DNA of 64,000 nt from Siphonodentalium dalli (GCA_032622095.1 CP136065.1:64091094-64155093); one strand, 5' to 3'. Shown: positions 1 through 12,360, counted from the first letter of the stretch. Numbers and translations are program-made. The notes: generated by a model from the sequence alone, not told the origin.

Positions 1-59
1 CTTATATGACCATATTGCTGATATGCAAAATAGAAAGCATGTACTTAATTTTCAGTATC

Positions 60-165
60 AACGCCATACCTCTTTTATTTATAGTGTATTGCGTGTACAT
101 GTATACCATGTATTTGGTAGAAGAATTAAAATTAATCTGAATCTGAATTTTATATGTTGATATCT
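60..165 (+). repeat. possible LINE 3' tail
   Basis: The stretch ends in AATCTGAATCTGAATT after a T-rich, GTATAC-containing 3'-UTR-like sequence. This resembles the 3' tails of invertebrate CR1/jockey-type LINEs, which end in short direct repeats. No coding part is visible because the window begins here. The assignment rests only on the tail pattern. Confidence 0.25.
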
Positions 166-409
166 CAATATGTCATACCATGGTGAATGAGAATAAACTA
201 ATTTGAATTTCCGCTTATATAGTAAGCGACTTTCTTCAAATAATGGGGCACTGGAAGAAAGAATGCAAAGCGTTATTCCGTTAGATGGCGTGGGCCACAA
301 TATATAAAGAGCGTGCGTATCTGATGCAATATATCATCATGCAAATAAGTTCATATTGGACATATTTGATTCTGAAATAGGCACATTTATTTTAAATTAG
401 TTTTTTGTA

Positions 410-592
410 TTATTTAATTAAATTTATTTAAATCAAAATTTTGAAATACTAACGCGGTTATAACCTCCACAAGGGTGCCCCGAGTCACCACACCAAATTT
501 GGTTGCAATCGGACCAGCAGTCTGGGAGAAAAATCCGAACAGACATACGGACAGACAGACATATCCTACTCTTATATATAGATACATACATA
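410..592 (-). mobile_element. Helitron-like 5' terminus fragment
   Basis: Read on the minus strand, the sequence starts TCTATATATAAGAG, runs into GTCTGTCTGTCC, then a TTTCTCCCAGAC...TGCAACCAAATTTGG block. The same layout (TCTA.TATAT, GTCTGTCTG, then CGAAAAC or similar) occurs at 13307, 48497 and 59755. The base after the terminus is T on the plus strand, as expected for insertion between A and T. No 3' CTAG end was found to the left, so this is probably a truncated copy. Confidence 0.4.
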
Positions 593-648
593 CATACATA
601 TATACATACATATATACATACATACATAGATATATACATATATATATA

Positions 649-682
<34 letters not shown>

Positions 683-748
683 ACATACATACACGCATAC
701 ATATATATACATACATACATACATACACACATACATACATATATACAT
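575..748. repeat. TACA/TATA microsatellite
   Basis: Tandem TACA units with internal TA runs form about 170 bp. They directly abut the Helitron-like terminus, which suggests the array grew from the TA-rich flank. Tyr/Ile/Thr-rich or Met/Tyr/Val/Cys-rich frames read through it are artefacts. Confidence 0.92.
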
Positions 749-759
749 GGAATTGTGAA

Positions 760-989
760 GTAGTTCCCTTTGGACATGTTCATAAAATAAGTTCAACAAA
801 CGTAAAACTTTTTGAACTTATTATCTGAACATTTCCCATCAAATAATGGTACACCCCATGCACTTCTATTAACCTTTCGTTTGTCCGTCGTCTGCTAATT
901 TTTCCTAAACACCCCTCCATATGAATAATATACGATTCCAATATATACTCTTATAACTGGGTGGGAGAATGCATTTAGTAAAGAGCGAG
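760..989. mobile_element. TTAA MITE, family 3 (partial)
   Basis: Contains the family-3 hairpin core: ATAAGTTCAACAAACG facing TTGAACTTATTATCTG, then AACATTTCCC. It ends GCATTTAGTAAAGAGCGAG followed by TTAA at 990-993. Other copies lie near 31.1, 31.5, 40.5, 54.4 and 63.8 kb. The left end is degraded. Confidence 0.55.
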
Positions 990-1302
990 TTAATGTAAAA
1001 TTTTAAAGATGTATTCATGGTTCCAAGCTAATTTTTTTCTAAATCTAATATATTTTTGCAGTTAGATTCTAGTGTATAAAATAATACATTAGGAACGCGA
1101 AGTGCTACACGAAAGACTCTATTGCGTTTGGTATTTAATTATATATGCATCTCTTTTTCACATTGGTTCACTGCTTTAGAGGGACAAAACGAATTTTAAT
1201 AACAAAATAACATAAAAATTCAATAACAAAATGGTTTTCTTTGGTATTTATAGGTCTGGTGTTTTGTCAATTTGTCAATAGAACCAAACAAAACAGTATT
1301 AA

Positions 1303-1534
1303 CCCTTCCATGACTGGAGTTACCTCCCTTATAAACCATTACATGACTCTCATATGAAGCCTCAAATATATAAGAGAATACATTGCATTTGCCTAACAAT
1401 ATTTACTTTGCCCTTGTAAGCCATTGAATTTTCTAATTTGTGCGAGGCTCCGTATTGGAGACTCGCATATATAAGAGAATTCACTGGCACAAGATCTGTA
1501 ATGCTGCACCAGCGCAGCTCCCGTCATGAAATGG
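1303..1534. mobile_element. TTAA MITE, family 2
   Basis: TTAA at 1299-1302 and 1535-1538 flank imperfect inverted ends, CCCTTCCATGACTGGAG on the left and the complement of CTCCCGTCATGAAATGG on the right. Inside are diverged copies of the recurrent hairpin cassette (GCGAGGCTCC...GGAGACTCGC, ATATATAAGAGAAT). The TTAA target and CCCTT ends resemble piggyBac-type elements. No coding capacity is evident. Confidence 0.72.
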
Positions 1535-1883
1535 TTAAATTATTTTTATTATGTTGTTGTTGTAACTGGAGTTCTGAAACCCTGATTGCATCTTTAATGC
1601 GAGTCAAGGTGGAAATTGCGTTATATAAAATATCAGATTTCATTTTGCTTTAAGAGGATCTTATATAGAATACGTAAGTAAACAAATTGTTTGCACATGC
1701 AGATGCATTCCGTATATAGTGTTATAAAATGCCACGTGTATTCAAATTGTATTATTCGGTTTTGTTCGTGCACCACGAAATTAAATACCCCGAGTTCAGA
1801 TATTTAAACTCGTTCAGCATGTGATTAATGTGCATCGCAATAGGATGTAGTGGGTATGCATAACAATACGAATTGGCCCTTAA

Positions 1884-2319
1884 AGGTCAACTTAATATTC
1901 GAATCACCAGATCACATTATATACAGCATGTTCCATAGTACATACCATTTGAAAAAGGAAGCTCCAAAACATTGTACTATCGACTGAATAAAGTGGGGAC
2001 ACGTTGTTTTGTCGAGGTGCCGATGTGTGTTCTGTGCTTAATTTTGATCCGGACTGCACTGTAAAGTCTATTATTCTCAATGGAAGGGGAAAAGCTCTAT
2101 CTACTAGTTTCAATTCTGATGCATTCAGGGTTGACAACGGAGGAAGTCTTGAAATGAGTCTGAGAATCTCTGTCAGTTGATGGACACTCCGATGCCACAG
2201 CTGTTCCGTATTCTGGTGGAATATATATATTTTTGGTTCCTCTTCCAAATGGTATATAATAATTGGAATAATTATGTTGTGTATAATGTTATCTGGACAA
2301 TCGAAAATTAAGTGGGCCT
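1884..2319. mobile_element. TTAA MITE with long terminal inverted repeats (family 6)
   Basis: TTAA at 1880-1883 and 2320-2323 flank arms of about 90 bp that are inverted relative to each other. The left arm has AGGTCAACTTAATATTCGA and ATACCATTTGAAAAAGGA; the right arm is the complement of TCCTCTTCCAAATGGTAT and AATTAAGTGGGCCT. A half copy lies at 44395-44489. The long minus-strand frame inside (144 codons) shows no recognisable motif and is probably not a gene. Confidence 0.6.
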
Positions 2320-2383
2320 TTAACGTGATGTGAAACACTCCACGGAGGTGTTCCGAACGGAATAATTAATTATCATGCCAAAA

Positions 2384-2541
2384 TACAGTAATGCTCTAAT
2401 TAATCGACTCCTTAAACACAGCAGAATTATGGGTAACTTTTCAGGATTTAGCCGGAAATATGGCTTGTTGCCATTCATCGGAAAGCTCTTACCCATAATT
2501 CTGCTGTGTTTAAGGAGTCGATTAATTAGAGCATTACTGTA
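2384..2541. mobile_element. hairpin MITE, TACAGTAATGC family, copy 1
   Basis: Perfect 53-bp arms (2384-2436 and 2489-2541) start with TACAGTAATGCTCTAATTAA and flank a 52-bp centre. The centre matches one half of the longer palindrome seen at 41225-41440, so this copy has lost part of an arm. Confidence 0.8.
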
Positions 2542-2662
2542 TAGGTTATTTTCACAAATTTGATAACCAAAATAGTCAGAACACAGCGTCATTAATTGTT
2601 ATAAGCGAATTACACGAAATAATGACTTTTATTGACTCAATCAGTGTAGTAATGTTTATACA

Positions 2663-3618
2663 AATAGAGCGTCCCGATAGTGTAGTAAATACAGCGTCCC
2701 GATAGTGTAGTAAATAGAGCGTCCCGATAGTGTAGTAAATAGAGCGTCCCGATAGTGTAGTAATATAGAGCGTCCCGATAGTGTAGTAAATAGAGCGTCC
2801 CGATAGTGTAGTAAATAGAGCGTCCCGATAGTGTAGTAAATAGAGCGTCCCGATAGTGTAGTTAATAGAGCGTCCCGATAGTGTAGTAAATAGAGCGTCT
2901 CGATAGTGTAGTAAATAGAGCATCCCGATAGTGTAGTAAATATAGAGCGTCCCGATAGTGTAGTAAATAGAGCGTCCCGATAGTGTAGTAAATAGAGCGT
3001 CCCGATCGTGTAGTAAATAGAGCGTCCCGATCGTGTAGTAAATAGAGCGTCCCGATAGTGTAGTAAATAGAGCGTCCCGATAGTGTAGTAAATAGAGCGT
3101 CCCGATAGTGTAGTAAATAGAGCGTCCCGATCGTGTAGTAAATAGAGCGTCTCGATAGTGTAGTAAATAGAGCGTCCCGATAGTGTAGTAAATAGAGCGT
3201 CCCGATAGTGTTGTAAATAGAGCGTCCCGATAGTGTAGTAAATAGAGCGTCCCGATCGTGTAGTAAATAGAGCGTCTCGATAGTGTAGTAAATAGAGCGT
3301 CCCGATAGTGTAGTAAATAGAGCGTCCCGATAGTGTTGTAAATAGAGCGTCCCGATCGTGTAGTAAATAGAGCGTCTCGATAGTGTAGTAAATAGAGCGT
3401 CTCGATAGTGTAGTAAATAGAGCGTCCCGATAGTGTAGTAAATAGAGCGTCTCGATAGTGTAGTAAATAGAGCGTCCCGATAGTGTAGTAAATAGAGCGT
3501 CCCGATAGTGTTGTAAATAGAGCGTCCCGATCGTGTAGTAAATATAGCGTCTCGATAGTGTAGTAAATAGAGCGTCCCGATAGTGTAGTAAATAGAGCGT
3601 CCCGATAGTGTAGTAAAT
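2663..3618. repeat. 25-bp minisatellite, about 38 units
   Basis: Tandem unit TAGAGCGTCCCGATAGTG plus TAGTAAA. Variant units carry CTCGATAG, CCGATCGTG or TTGTAAA, and a few have small indels. Because 25 is not a multiple of three and the unit's minus strand lacks stops, open frames of over 330 codons run through it. These encode a 25-residue repeat and reflect only the repeat. Flanking sequence resembles a dispersed repeat near 5.7-5.98 kb with a single ancestral unit. Confidence 0.95.
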
Positions 3619-3710
3619 ATTTACATTTGTGCACAGTTCAACTGTTGATTTATCTGAAATGGTATACAATCGACGTGGTTGGAAGTTTCGACAAGATTTA
3701 ATCGAAGAGT

Positions 3711-3734
3711 GTGGGGGGGGGGGGGGGGGGGGGT
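3711..3734. repeat. poly-G tract
   Basis: A run of more than 20 G. Similar but shorter G runs occur near 7388 and 57185. Length is likely uncertain in the assembly. Confidence 0.9.
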
Positions 3735-3739
3735 GATTA

Positions 3740-5157
3740 TATTGACCACAAAACGGAGATATTCAGAAATATTTTTTAAATAGCGTTTTTAGAAAGCGTT
3801 TCTTAACAGAAGAAATTATTTTAAAGATTTTTTTTTTCAACAGAAAAAATTAATTTGAAAGAGCATGTAACCTAATACTGACTTCCTTATATGTAAATGG
3901 CAAAAGTTTTAATCATAAAAACATCCTATGATTTGAGTGTATGCCACCGGTGAATGGGCTCATCGTAAAAGAAGATACACAGCTAGTGCACTTGAAGGCT
4001 TATTTGTGTAATTTATGAATTGAAAAGCCATCGAGGAATAATAGTTTTAGTCTCATATAATAGTTCTACTGGATGATGGAAAGTTTTCACGCATATTTCA
4101 ACTGGCAAGGGATTGATCCACACATGGCGTCGATATGGAACTGGCTTCAAGCGATTGGAATCCAACACATATACAATGGGAATGTGAAGCAGTGATATTA
4201 ACAATACCTAATGAAAGTGAGGAAATATACCCAGAGCAAATACCCCGACGAATAGGAATCATTGTGAGTGAGAGCCAATCCAACTGACGTCGTTTGACGG
4301 TTGTTGCTGTGAGGGTCGATTTTTAACAAGCGGGAGGCTATATTGTGTTATTTCATTCAGGTCGATATCTATATATGATTTATAAATGTTTTATTGTGAA
4401 CACAAATGACGAACATGGGTCCTAGCAACGGCCACACTCATTGCATATATATATTGCACTCTAAAACATATCATTGATCCTCATTAAAACTTTCACTGCG
4501 TTTAACAAATTTAGATTCTATAACAGGTTGGCCTTGTTAGACATAAATTCGATTGTTATATATACATCGTTAGCGGAGTAAATGTTATATTTATACATCG
4601 TTAGCGCAGTGAATGAATGGAATGCACGTGGTTCACTTCTACTGTTGATTCTATTCGACTTAAGGCGGCGATGAGTTGGCTATAATTTCAGAATTTATGC
4701 ATGGCCAGCCTTATGAAAAGACTATTTGTATTCGTATAGTGTGTGCCTTTAAGAATGTGCCCTGTTCTAAATGAGCGGAATAAAAAAGTTATAATTTATT
4801 GTTATGGGTGAATTCATGTAATTATCCTAATTGTTTAGTTTATCGATTATTATTTTGTATTCTAATTTACTTACTGCAATATATGTTCATGCGTTTTCAT
4901 TCGTATATGAAATGACCGATGATGAACGTGCATGATATCCGATTTGGGATGGGGGGTGGGGTGGTATAGTGTATATTTGAATTCATCACATCCCAATATT
5001 TCATTTATCAACAGGGATGACACGTAAAATCTAAAATTTAGAAAATTGTTTATGACTGGTAATCTCTATGCATGTAAATAATAATGAAATTTCTTGAATA
5101 AAATAAATATTAAATTTCCTCTTATAATTATTGTGAGATGCGATATAATGGGCATAT
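3740..5157. other. no gene recognised
   Basis: AT-rich sequence with short open frames on both strands and no motif, splice pattern or repeat structure that I can name. Confidence 0.5.
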
Positions 5158-5514
5158 AACCCTTTCGTGACTGGAACTTCTTGAAATTTTGCGAAAACCC
5201 TGTGCCAATGCATTCTCTTATATATGCGAGTCGCCCATATACTTAATTAATAACTATATTTATTTGTAAATAGAGTGACTTATATGCCCTATGGGCCGGG
5301 TGTTGTTACCGATTTTTGTTGTGTGTATACACATTTATATATAACTCAATGTCACTATAATAAACAAATATTCAATTCAATTCAATTCAAATAAGAGAAT
5401 GCATTGGTCTAACAATATATACCTTGATCTTGTAAGGGAGACTCGCATATATAAGAGAATGCATTTGCACAGGGTATTTAATCCTGCACCAGCGCAGCTC
5501 CCGCCACGAAAGAG
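5158..5514. mobile_element. TTAA-type MITE, family 2, interrupted
   Basis: Left end AACCCTTTCGTGACTGGAA; right end GCGCAGCTCCCGCCACGAAA. Contains TGCCAATGCATTCTC and TATATGCGAG from the hairpin cassette. It is interrupted by a foreign piece (5246-5394) that ends in ATTCA repeats. Confidence 0.6.
5246..5394 (+). mobile_element. 5'-truncated LINE 3' end
   Basis: A 3'-UTR-like stretch (GCCCTATGGGCCGG, GTGTATACACATTTATATA) runs to AATAAACAAATATTCAATTC and ends in several ATTCA units. This is the typical tail of jockey/CR1-like LINEs. It lies inside a family-2 MITE and so inserted later. No coding sequence remains. Confidence 0.5.
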
Positions 5515-5689
5515 ATAAACCACACTTGCGAAAACGGTCGATGTTACACACCGGGCTTCTGAAGTTCTGATTGCAAACAGTTACATTTTAAGGATTTGCA
5601 TGCCATAAAAGTATATATATAAAGCGCACACGCTTATATCTTCCAACTGATTGGTAATTCTTGAGTTTGGTATCACATGGAGCACATGT

Positions 5690-5975
5690 ACCAACCTTAA
5701 AGTGAGGTGCTCGCAACGGAATAACAAACAATCATGCCCAAATAATTTATTTTCATAAATCTGAAATCAAACAAAGCAAAAAACTGCGCATAATTCTTAC
5801 AAACGAAGTATATACAGTGATGATAATTGTTGGCAAACATCATTACCTAAATATTTATTCCTAATAACTCGTCCCGAATAAAGTAGTATATATTTACATT
5901 TGGTAGTTGTTCAAACGTTGTATTCTCTGAAATGGTACAGTAGATTTGGTTGCATGGAATTTAGATAATCTTTTA
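5690..5975. repeat. dispersed repeat related to the minisatellite flanks
   Basis: GAGGTGCTCGCAACGGAATAA matches the block GAGGTGTTCCGAACGGAATAA near 2344. CTCGTCCCGAATAAAGTAGT resembles one minisatellite unit. TATTTACATTTGGTAG...CTCTGAAATGGTACAG matches the sequence just after the array near 3617-3665. It therefore looks like an unexpanded relative of the 2.34-3.69 kb locus. Confidence 0.5.
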
Positions 5976-8526
5976 GTTGATCACTTCATTTTTCCAGTGG
6001 AGATGGTCCTCGGATACTAACTTATCGGTTTTATTCACTGAAATAAGTCCACAATATGTCTTTAACATAAGTTTTTCCATATAGATTTTAAGAGAATCCA
6101 TTTTTAAATATCATGGATTTTAGACCAAAGGTATGTCCGGGCCTTAAGGGTATATTTCTAAGTGCTATTGCAGCTGTTTTAGGATGCTGCTGGCGAAAAT
6201 GATTGATAATATTCTATTGCGCTTGTCATAAACTATTTCGTTTATCGTCATGTCTATTGGTATACTTACCAGCTGTTACATATACCACGGTATCCGCTTA
6301 TCTGTCTTGACATTGTTTTGGACGTCTTTTTATGTTAAGGGGGAGATGCACGTTTGGCATAAATCCAGCCAAAATGGCAAGATATTTTCAACAAAATTTC
6401 TTTGGAATTATCCGGCGAAAAATCTTGAATTTCACATATACTAATCTTTATTGTATATTGAATCAGCGCAATTATGAAGAGACAACAAAAACAGTGGATT
6501 TTAATACATTTGAGAGGCTGAAATATTATTTTCTTTTTTGCCCCTTTCGGTACCAAGCTCTTCTAGAATAATTAATAATCTGACTAAACTGCATGGACTT
6601 GCATAAATGCCATGTTTTCGATCTAATACTTGATGGCTTTAAATGTTACTACTTCCTTTTGTGTATTATCACACACACATTAGTCCAAACATATATACAC
6701 ATTTTTGACAATATTTTAAAGGTGACATATCTCTTCCATGAATACTCTTCATAGGTAAACATTATAGTTATTGAGTAAGATAATCCTGTTGACAGTGGCT
6801 TCTGTCGCTAGAATCGAAATTCCCCTGTTGATATCAGGGACTGGGACGTGACCTGTTACTATTATTAGAACGCTACATAATTTTTTATTGAATCTTCATC
6901 TTTTAAACTCTTTCACGGCTCTCGTTTTAGTCCAGCACCGAACAAAAAGAGTGTAAACTGTGTAAATACTCCACAGACGCGTATGCCTTTATGTGTCTAA
7001 GATTTAGATAAACTCTATACACACAGATTTTTGTGATTTATATCTGTGGAAGGAATTGGTTCGAGTACTTCGCGTTGACTTAGGTCAACATTGGACCATT
7101 ACAAGAGTGGGATCACATGCTTATCTCTTTCAAAACTCGAATGTTGTCAAGTCAGATTTGGTCGGATGCCATCACATAGTTATTTTGGGTTCCAATATTG
7201 GCATTAAGGGGCCTATTAAATATTTAAATCTATAAAGTAGAAGGAGTCATCGCGCTATAATAGGCCGATGTTGAACTTCCAGTATTATGAACATTTCACA
7301 AGGTAACTACACGTCAATTGGTATTTCGTAAAGAAAGGGTTTAATTCTTCAAATAAGCACCCGGAGACTATCTATTCGTAATGTTGATGGGTATGCGGGG
7401 GGGGGGGGGTATCTATATTAAATATATATTGTATATTGGGGCGTTCAACAAGAGGCATGTGGAGGCAGATGTCTATCTTGTTAGCACTATCAATCAGGCT
7501 AAATTTCATTTCAACTAACATATTTCACAGCGAATTGCATTCGGTTTATAGACAACTGATATACACCATATCTTGAGTTTTATCTTTATTTTATTCACAA
7601 AAAAGATTCTTGTCTTGAAATCGGGATTTATAAAAAAAAAATTTGTAAGTGTGACCCGGAAGAGATATACCATCTTTAAGTTTAAAAGTTGCTCATCTGA
7701 TTTGACACCATTAAAGGGATTCAAGGCATTCGAGGTGGATTCATGCGAAATGAAATAAAAGTATGTAAAACAACTATCATCAACAAGTACATGAAAAAAT
7801 TGACTGACCTTGTTCTTATGTTCAGTATTAACAACTCTCCAATAATGAGATATTTAAGTTCTCATTCATATAGAAAAAAGACTATTGTAATCATTATTAC
7901 AGCAACTTAAGTGTTTCACTTGCTTCAATTAATGTGATCAAACTTACGTATATGATAGGATTCACAGATCGATAAGGATATAATACCTCGGACAATATGA
8001 ACCATCATCGTCGATCATGCACAATCCGCCGTGATGGCTTAACGCAGATAAAACCACAACATTAAACCATCACATTCAGCTTAGTCAACTCATACGTGGA
8101 TGTATTGCCACAGAAACCCATTAGGTGGCCAGGAAACTCACCTTTGGGAACCGCTCATTGTGTTTGTGGTATTGGTAAAAGTTGTTAGTAAAATGCATTT
8201 CGGATCGGATATCCAACGCGTCAATTCATCGAATTGCACATAACACATACTTTACTCTCTTTGGTGTATGAACCCATAATGGCATTTCTAGCTGTAATCT
8301 ATACGTGATGCGAACTTGGAACGTTTTAGTACGTGTTTTCACTGCATTAATCGCGATGACAACACGCAATTTTACTAAATATTCCTGAGTAATAGGTTCC
8401 TACAGTCCTTCCGTGCTTATATCTCTGGACGGCTTTAACACGTTGGATATAATTAATGTAAACACAGACACATATCGTTTCCTGTTCAGAACCAACGTTG
8501 GTATGTCTTTCGTGTAAGAATGTCAT
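5976..8526. other. no gene recognised
   Basis: AT-rich with a G run near 7388 and scattered short open frames. No gene, RNA or mobile-element end could be supported. Confidence 0.5.
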
Positions 8527-8607
8527 AGCCCTAACCCTGACCCTAACCCTAACCCTGACCATCACCTAACCCAAACCCTAACCCCAACCCTGACCATAAC
8601 CCTAAAT
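8527..8607. repeat. interstitial telomere-like tract
   Basis: About 80 bp of CCCTAA units with variants CCCTGA, CCATAA and CCCCAA, i.e. a degenerate TTAGGG array on the minus strand. It lies 60 bp from a Helitron-type 3' end, inside the contig rather than at a chromosome end. Confidence 0.8.
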
Positions 8608-8669
8608 ACATATATGAGAATGGAGGGGGTGTGTGGTTTCGCGTATTCTTTCATGAATTATATTAAGGA

Positions 8670-11600
8670 CTAGCAGGGTTACCCGGCGTTGCACAGGTTA
8701 ATGCGATGTGAAACCCTCTGTGTGTTGTGGATATTTGTTGGGAATAGAAAATGCTCTTGCTTAAAGTGTTATACGTTTTCTCATACATTGTATATTCAAA
8801 TAGCATCACAAAACATGATTATTACAGTCATGGAATATAATTAGTGGCTCACCTTGTCAATTGTCATTCTGTTTATCGCGATTAATCGTTCCACCAATAA
8901 TGAAGTATTTATGTATTTACAACTGCGTATACATTAGATGATACATGGACATCATGAACACATTAGTTCGATAAAAGATGATAATTGGGTTTTACACATT
9001 CAAGTTGAGATGTATCAATCACTCTAGTGGGTTGGACTAAGATCTCGAGGACACCTGGCTATCATATCTCCATGAAGATACAGATGTTTCAAAGAAATTT
9101 CCAGGTGCTACTCTGTTCATGGTGCTATATATTGGCTAAATATTCTCAGTTTAAACGAAATGTTGCTGCGCCTATATATCAACTATATGTGCCAGGCACA
9201 GAGCGAGATTTTGAGTTGTTTATGTCAGTCGATGAGTCTGTTCTAAAACCCTTGTCAGATGTCAGTATTGGGAGGATTCTGAAAAGTCTTGTGCAACTAA
9301 CTGCATTTTCTTGTATATCAGAAGAAACTATATTTGACTGCACACTGTGACCACTATTTATGAACAGGCCTTCCATATCTCTTGACAAATTGTAACTTTT
9401 TTGTGGAAACTGTATTGAATGGAACAGACTCAATTTTGTTATAATATATATGCAATCCTCTGACGGTTCGATGTCTCTCAGTTTACACGAATATATGTAT
9501 ATCTCTTCAATAGAATGATAAATATACATTTAATGCTTCTTCTACGTATCTCTTTTTGCTAGCTCATTGTGTGAATGCCCTGATTGCCATATAAATATGA
9601 CAGGTAAGAAGATATAATCAAGTGACTTAAGTGGGTCACCATATGTCGGGATTGTGAAATGTGAACGCCCAAAACTACTTAAAATGGTATGGAGATGGCC
9701 TGGGTGACTGTATATAACTTATACGTGGATATCGGCGAATAGCAATCTCATCAATGATAGTGCATATCCGCTCGCCATCCGTGACGCAAACGACACCAAA
9801 TGTGATTTAATTCATGGTATATTATTAAAGAAAAACGTGTATGAATTTGGTTGGAATTGGGGCCAAATATATTTGTATCAGCTTTTGCCTCTTTTGACAT
9901 ATTTAAACCACGCCCATTAGACTCACGGATGCATGATATACTGGCGATGATTATATATAATTTTGGTCGTAATCAGCAACTAAATAAATTCTGAGAATAA
10001 TTATGACCCAACATCTCTCACCCAAACGACATCAATTTGGCATCTTTAAATCACACGATGATATTCCTCATATCATAGAGAAGAATAATATATCAATTTG
10101 GTGGAAATCTGGGCTAAAATAGTTTATTAAATCAATTGTTGATGCAACGCTGACTCGAACAACGCCATATTGCGAAGGTGATTATGTATTCGTTTGGTGG
10201 AAATCGGCGACAAAACTATTTCACCATATTTTTTTTATTTTGCCGACCTCCCTCTTTTCTTCCACTGACACCAACAGCGTCATTTTAGAAAAATTTAACC
10301 CGCACCATTATCTTCCTTGTAAAAAGTTTCCTCTCTTAGAACGCCTTGGTGCCATGTCGATTGTACCGCGTGAAGTTATATATAGAACGCACACAGACAC
10401 ACAGAAAGACAGACAGACAGACAGCACGATTTGATTTCTTGTATCATTTGAGAAGAATGTGTCTGAATTTGATGGTAATTGGTACTAAAAATATTTTGTA
10501 TCAGTTTTTGGTGACCCTCCCGTCCCTATTTCGGACTCAAGCTGCACACACTAAGACTCATTAGAGATTAGAGATGAATATATATGAAATTGGTGAAAAT
10601 TGGTGAGTATACAAATTCGTATCAAATTTAAGGTCCCCATATTTCTCACCCATAGGGCACCTATTTGGTGTATCTAAACCACACGATAAGATTCCTCGTA
10701 TCACGGAGAAGAATATGTATCAATCTGGTGGAAATCGGCACTAAACATATACATATATTTTTTTGTGTCCCTCTCATCTCTATACACCACTGACTCTCGA
10801 ATGGCTCCACTTGTGACATCCTTAAACCACACGATTACACTCCTGATATCATGGAGATGATTGTTTATAAGTTTGGTGATAATCGGCGACTAAACAATTT
10901 TTTATTATCAAATTTGGTGCCAATCCCTCCCCTCCCCATCTCTCACACAAACAGCACCACTATAGCGTCTTTAAATCACACGATTAGATTCCTCGTATCA
11001 CGGATAAGAACGTGTATCAATTTGGTGGAAATTGGCGCTAAAAAAATTGTGCATCAATTTTGGTGCCCCTGTCCCTTTCAATGCAACCCTGACTCGAATG
11101 AGGCCACATTTGACAGATATAAGCCACACCATTAGACTCCTCATACCATGGGGATGACTTTGTATAAGTGTGGTGGCAATCGGCGACTAAACCAATTATT
11201 ATCAAATTTAGTGCCCACCCCCTCCCAATCTCTCACCCAAAAGACAACAATTTGGCGTTGTTAAATCGCACAATTAGATTCCTTGTATCATGAAGAAGAA
11301 TATATATCAATTTGGTGGAAATCGGCGCTAAAATTAGTTTTATCAATTTTGGTGCCCCTCTCCCCTTCCGTGCATCCCTGACTCGAACGACGCCACTTTT
11401 GACATATTTAAACCACACCGTTGGATTCTTCATATCATGTGGATGATTATATGTAAGTTTCATGGCAATCGGCGACAGAAAAAAATCTGCCCCTCCCCCT
11501 TCCGGGCACCCCTGACGCGAACGGCGCGACTTTTGCCATATTTAAACCACACCAGTAGATTCCTCATATTATGGGGATGATTATATATAAGTTTGGTGGC

Positions 11601-11812
11601 AATCAGCGACAATTTTTTTTCTGCCCCTCCCCCTTTTCTGCCCCTGACAACAACGGCGTCACTTTAGAAAATTCTAACCCCGACCATTATCTTTCTCGTA
11701 AAAAGCTACTCATAGTAGACCCATTTGGCATCATCTAGATGGTCCCCTGTGAATTTCTATAGAACACAGACAGACAGACAGACAGACAGACATTCGCAAA
11801 TATAGATATAGA
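8670..11812 (-). mobile_element. candidate non-autonomous Helitron
   Basis: On the minus strand the 3' end reads TGCAACGCCGGGTAACCCTG then CTAG (8670-8673), with T as the next base: the classic Helitron terminus. The nearest matching 5' end is TCTATATCTATATTTGCG with GTCTGTCTG repeats at 11806-11812. A second GTCTGTCTG block at 10385-10432 may be another element's 5' end, so the span may combine two copies. No Rep/helicase coding sequence is visible. Confidence 0.45.
9780..11760. repeat. degenerate tandem array inside the Helitron-like region
   Basis: Blocks recur roughly every 150 bp: TTTAAACCACAC, GATTCCTC.TATCATGG, GATGATTATATATAAGTTTGG and GTGG.AATCGGCGACTAAA, with CCCCTCCC stretches between them. 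About a dozen degenerate units can be followed. No coding potential is evident. Confidence 0.7.
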
Positions 11813-11875
11813 TATACCAAAACCAATAGTCCATATCACCAAACATAGAAGTTATTGTCTACTTGTCAATATAGC

Positions 11876-12195
11876 CTCTCAGGCCTCAGCTGGGAAGTTG
11901 CATGGCGCATTAGGCCAACAAAATAAGTCGCCCAGTGATGGCGAAGCTGGTTCTAATCGCGACCAGTGCGTAATTGTGATGGCACGCACTATGAAGGTTA
12001 TCTGATTCGTGCATGTATCTGAACAAGTTTGTCATTTGTTTTCTGGGGTAAGGTGGGTTTTACGTGTTGTTGAGTGCTTTCCTGATAACATTAACCCTCA
12101 GCGTTGTCTTTCCCCCGCCCGTAAAACCGCAACGTCGTGCTAGGGCATAATATTGAGATGATCGACGATCAATCTCATTGTCCGATCCAGGCCTC
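11876..12195 (+). repeat. possible tRNA-derived SINE
   Basis: TGGCGCATTAGGCC resembles a pol III A box. GGTTCTAATCGCGACC, about 50 bp downstream, resembles a B box. The following body is GC-richer than the neighbourhood and bounded by AGGCCTC motifs. No clear target duplication or poly-A tail is visible, so this is weak. Confidence 0.25.
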
Positions 12196-12223
12196 AAAAC
12201 ATGGTGCTGGATATTTGATATAT

Positions 12224-12360
12224 ACAACGAGTCCCCAGTTTATTGCGGAATTTACAAAACGAGTCCAGTAAATTAGGTCTGGACCAAGCCTTTGGCGAGG
12301 TACAAACATAATTTACTGGACTCGTTTTGTAAATTACGCTATGAACTGGGGACGAGTTGT
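12224..12360. repeat. imperfect hairpin with 51-bp arms
   Basis: Arms ACAACGAGTCCCCAG...GTCCAGTAAATT (12224-12274) and AATTTACTGGAC...GGGGACGAGTTGT (12310-12360) are inverted with few mismatches around a 35-bp loop. Likely a small foldback element. Confidence 0.75.

Noticed and set aside
414-828. Tyr/Ile/His or Met/Tyr/Val/Cys-rich frames
   Set aside because: Translation of a TACA microsatellite.
1904-2338. 144-codon minus-strand gene
   Set aside because: It lies almost wholly inside a TTAA MITE with long inverted ends and has no recognisable motif.
2663-3618. CRISPR-like array
   Set aside because: The repeats are contiguous with no unique spacers, and the sequence is from an animal-type genome.
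2576-3669. Two overlapping minus-strand frames of more than 330 codons with a 25-residue repeat
   Set aside because: They are translations of the 25-bp minisatellite, which is stop-free by accident; there is no codon-level conservation between frames.
9027-9350. 107-codon frame inside the Helitron-like region
   Set aside because: No Rep, helicase or other motif; the opposite strand is equally open over part of it.
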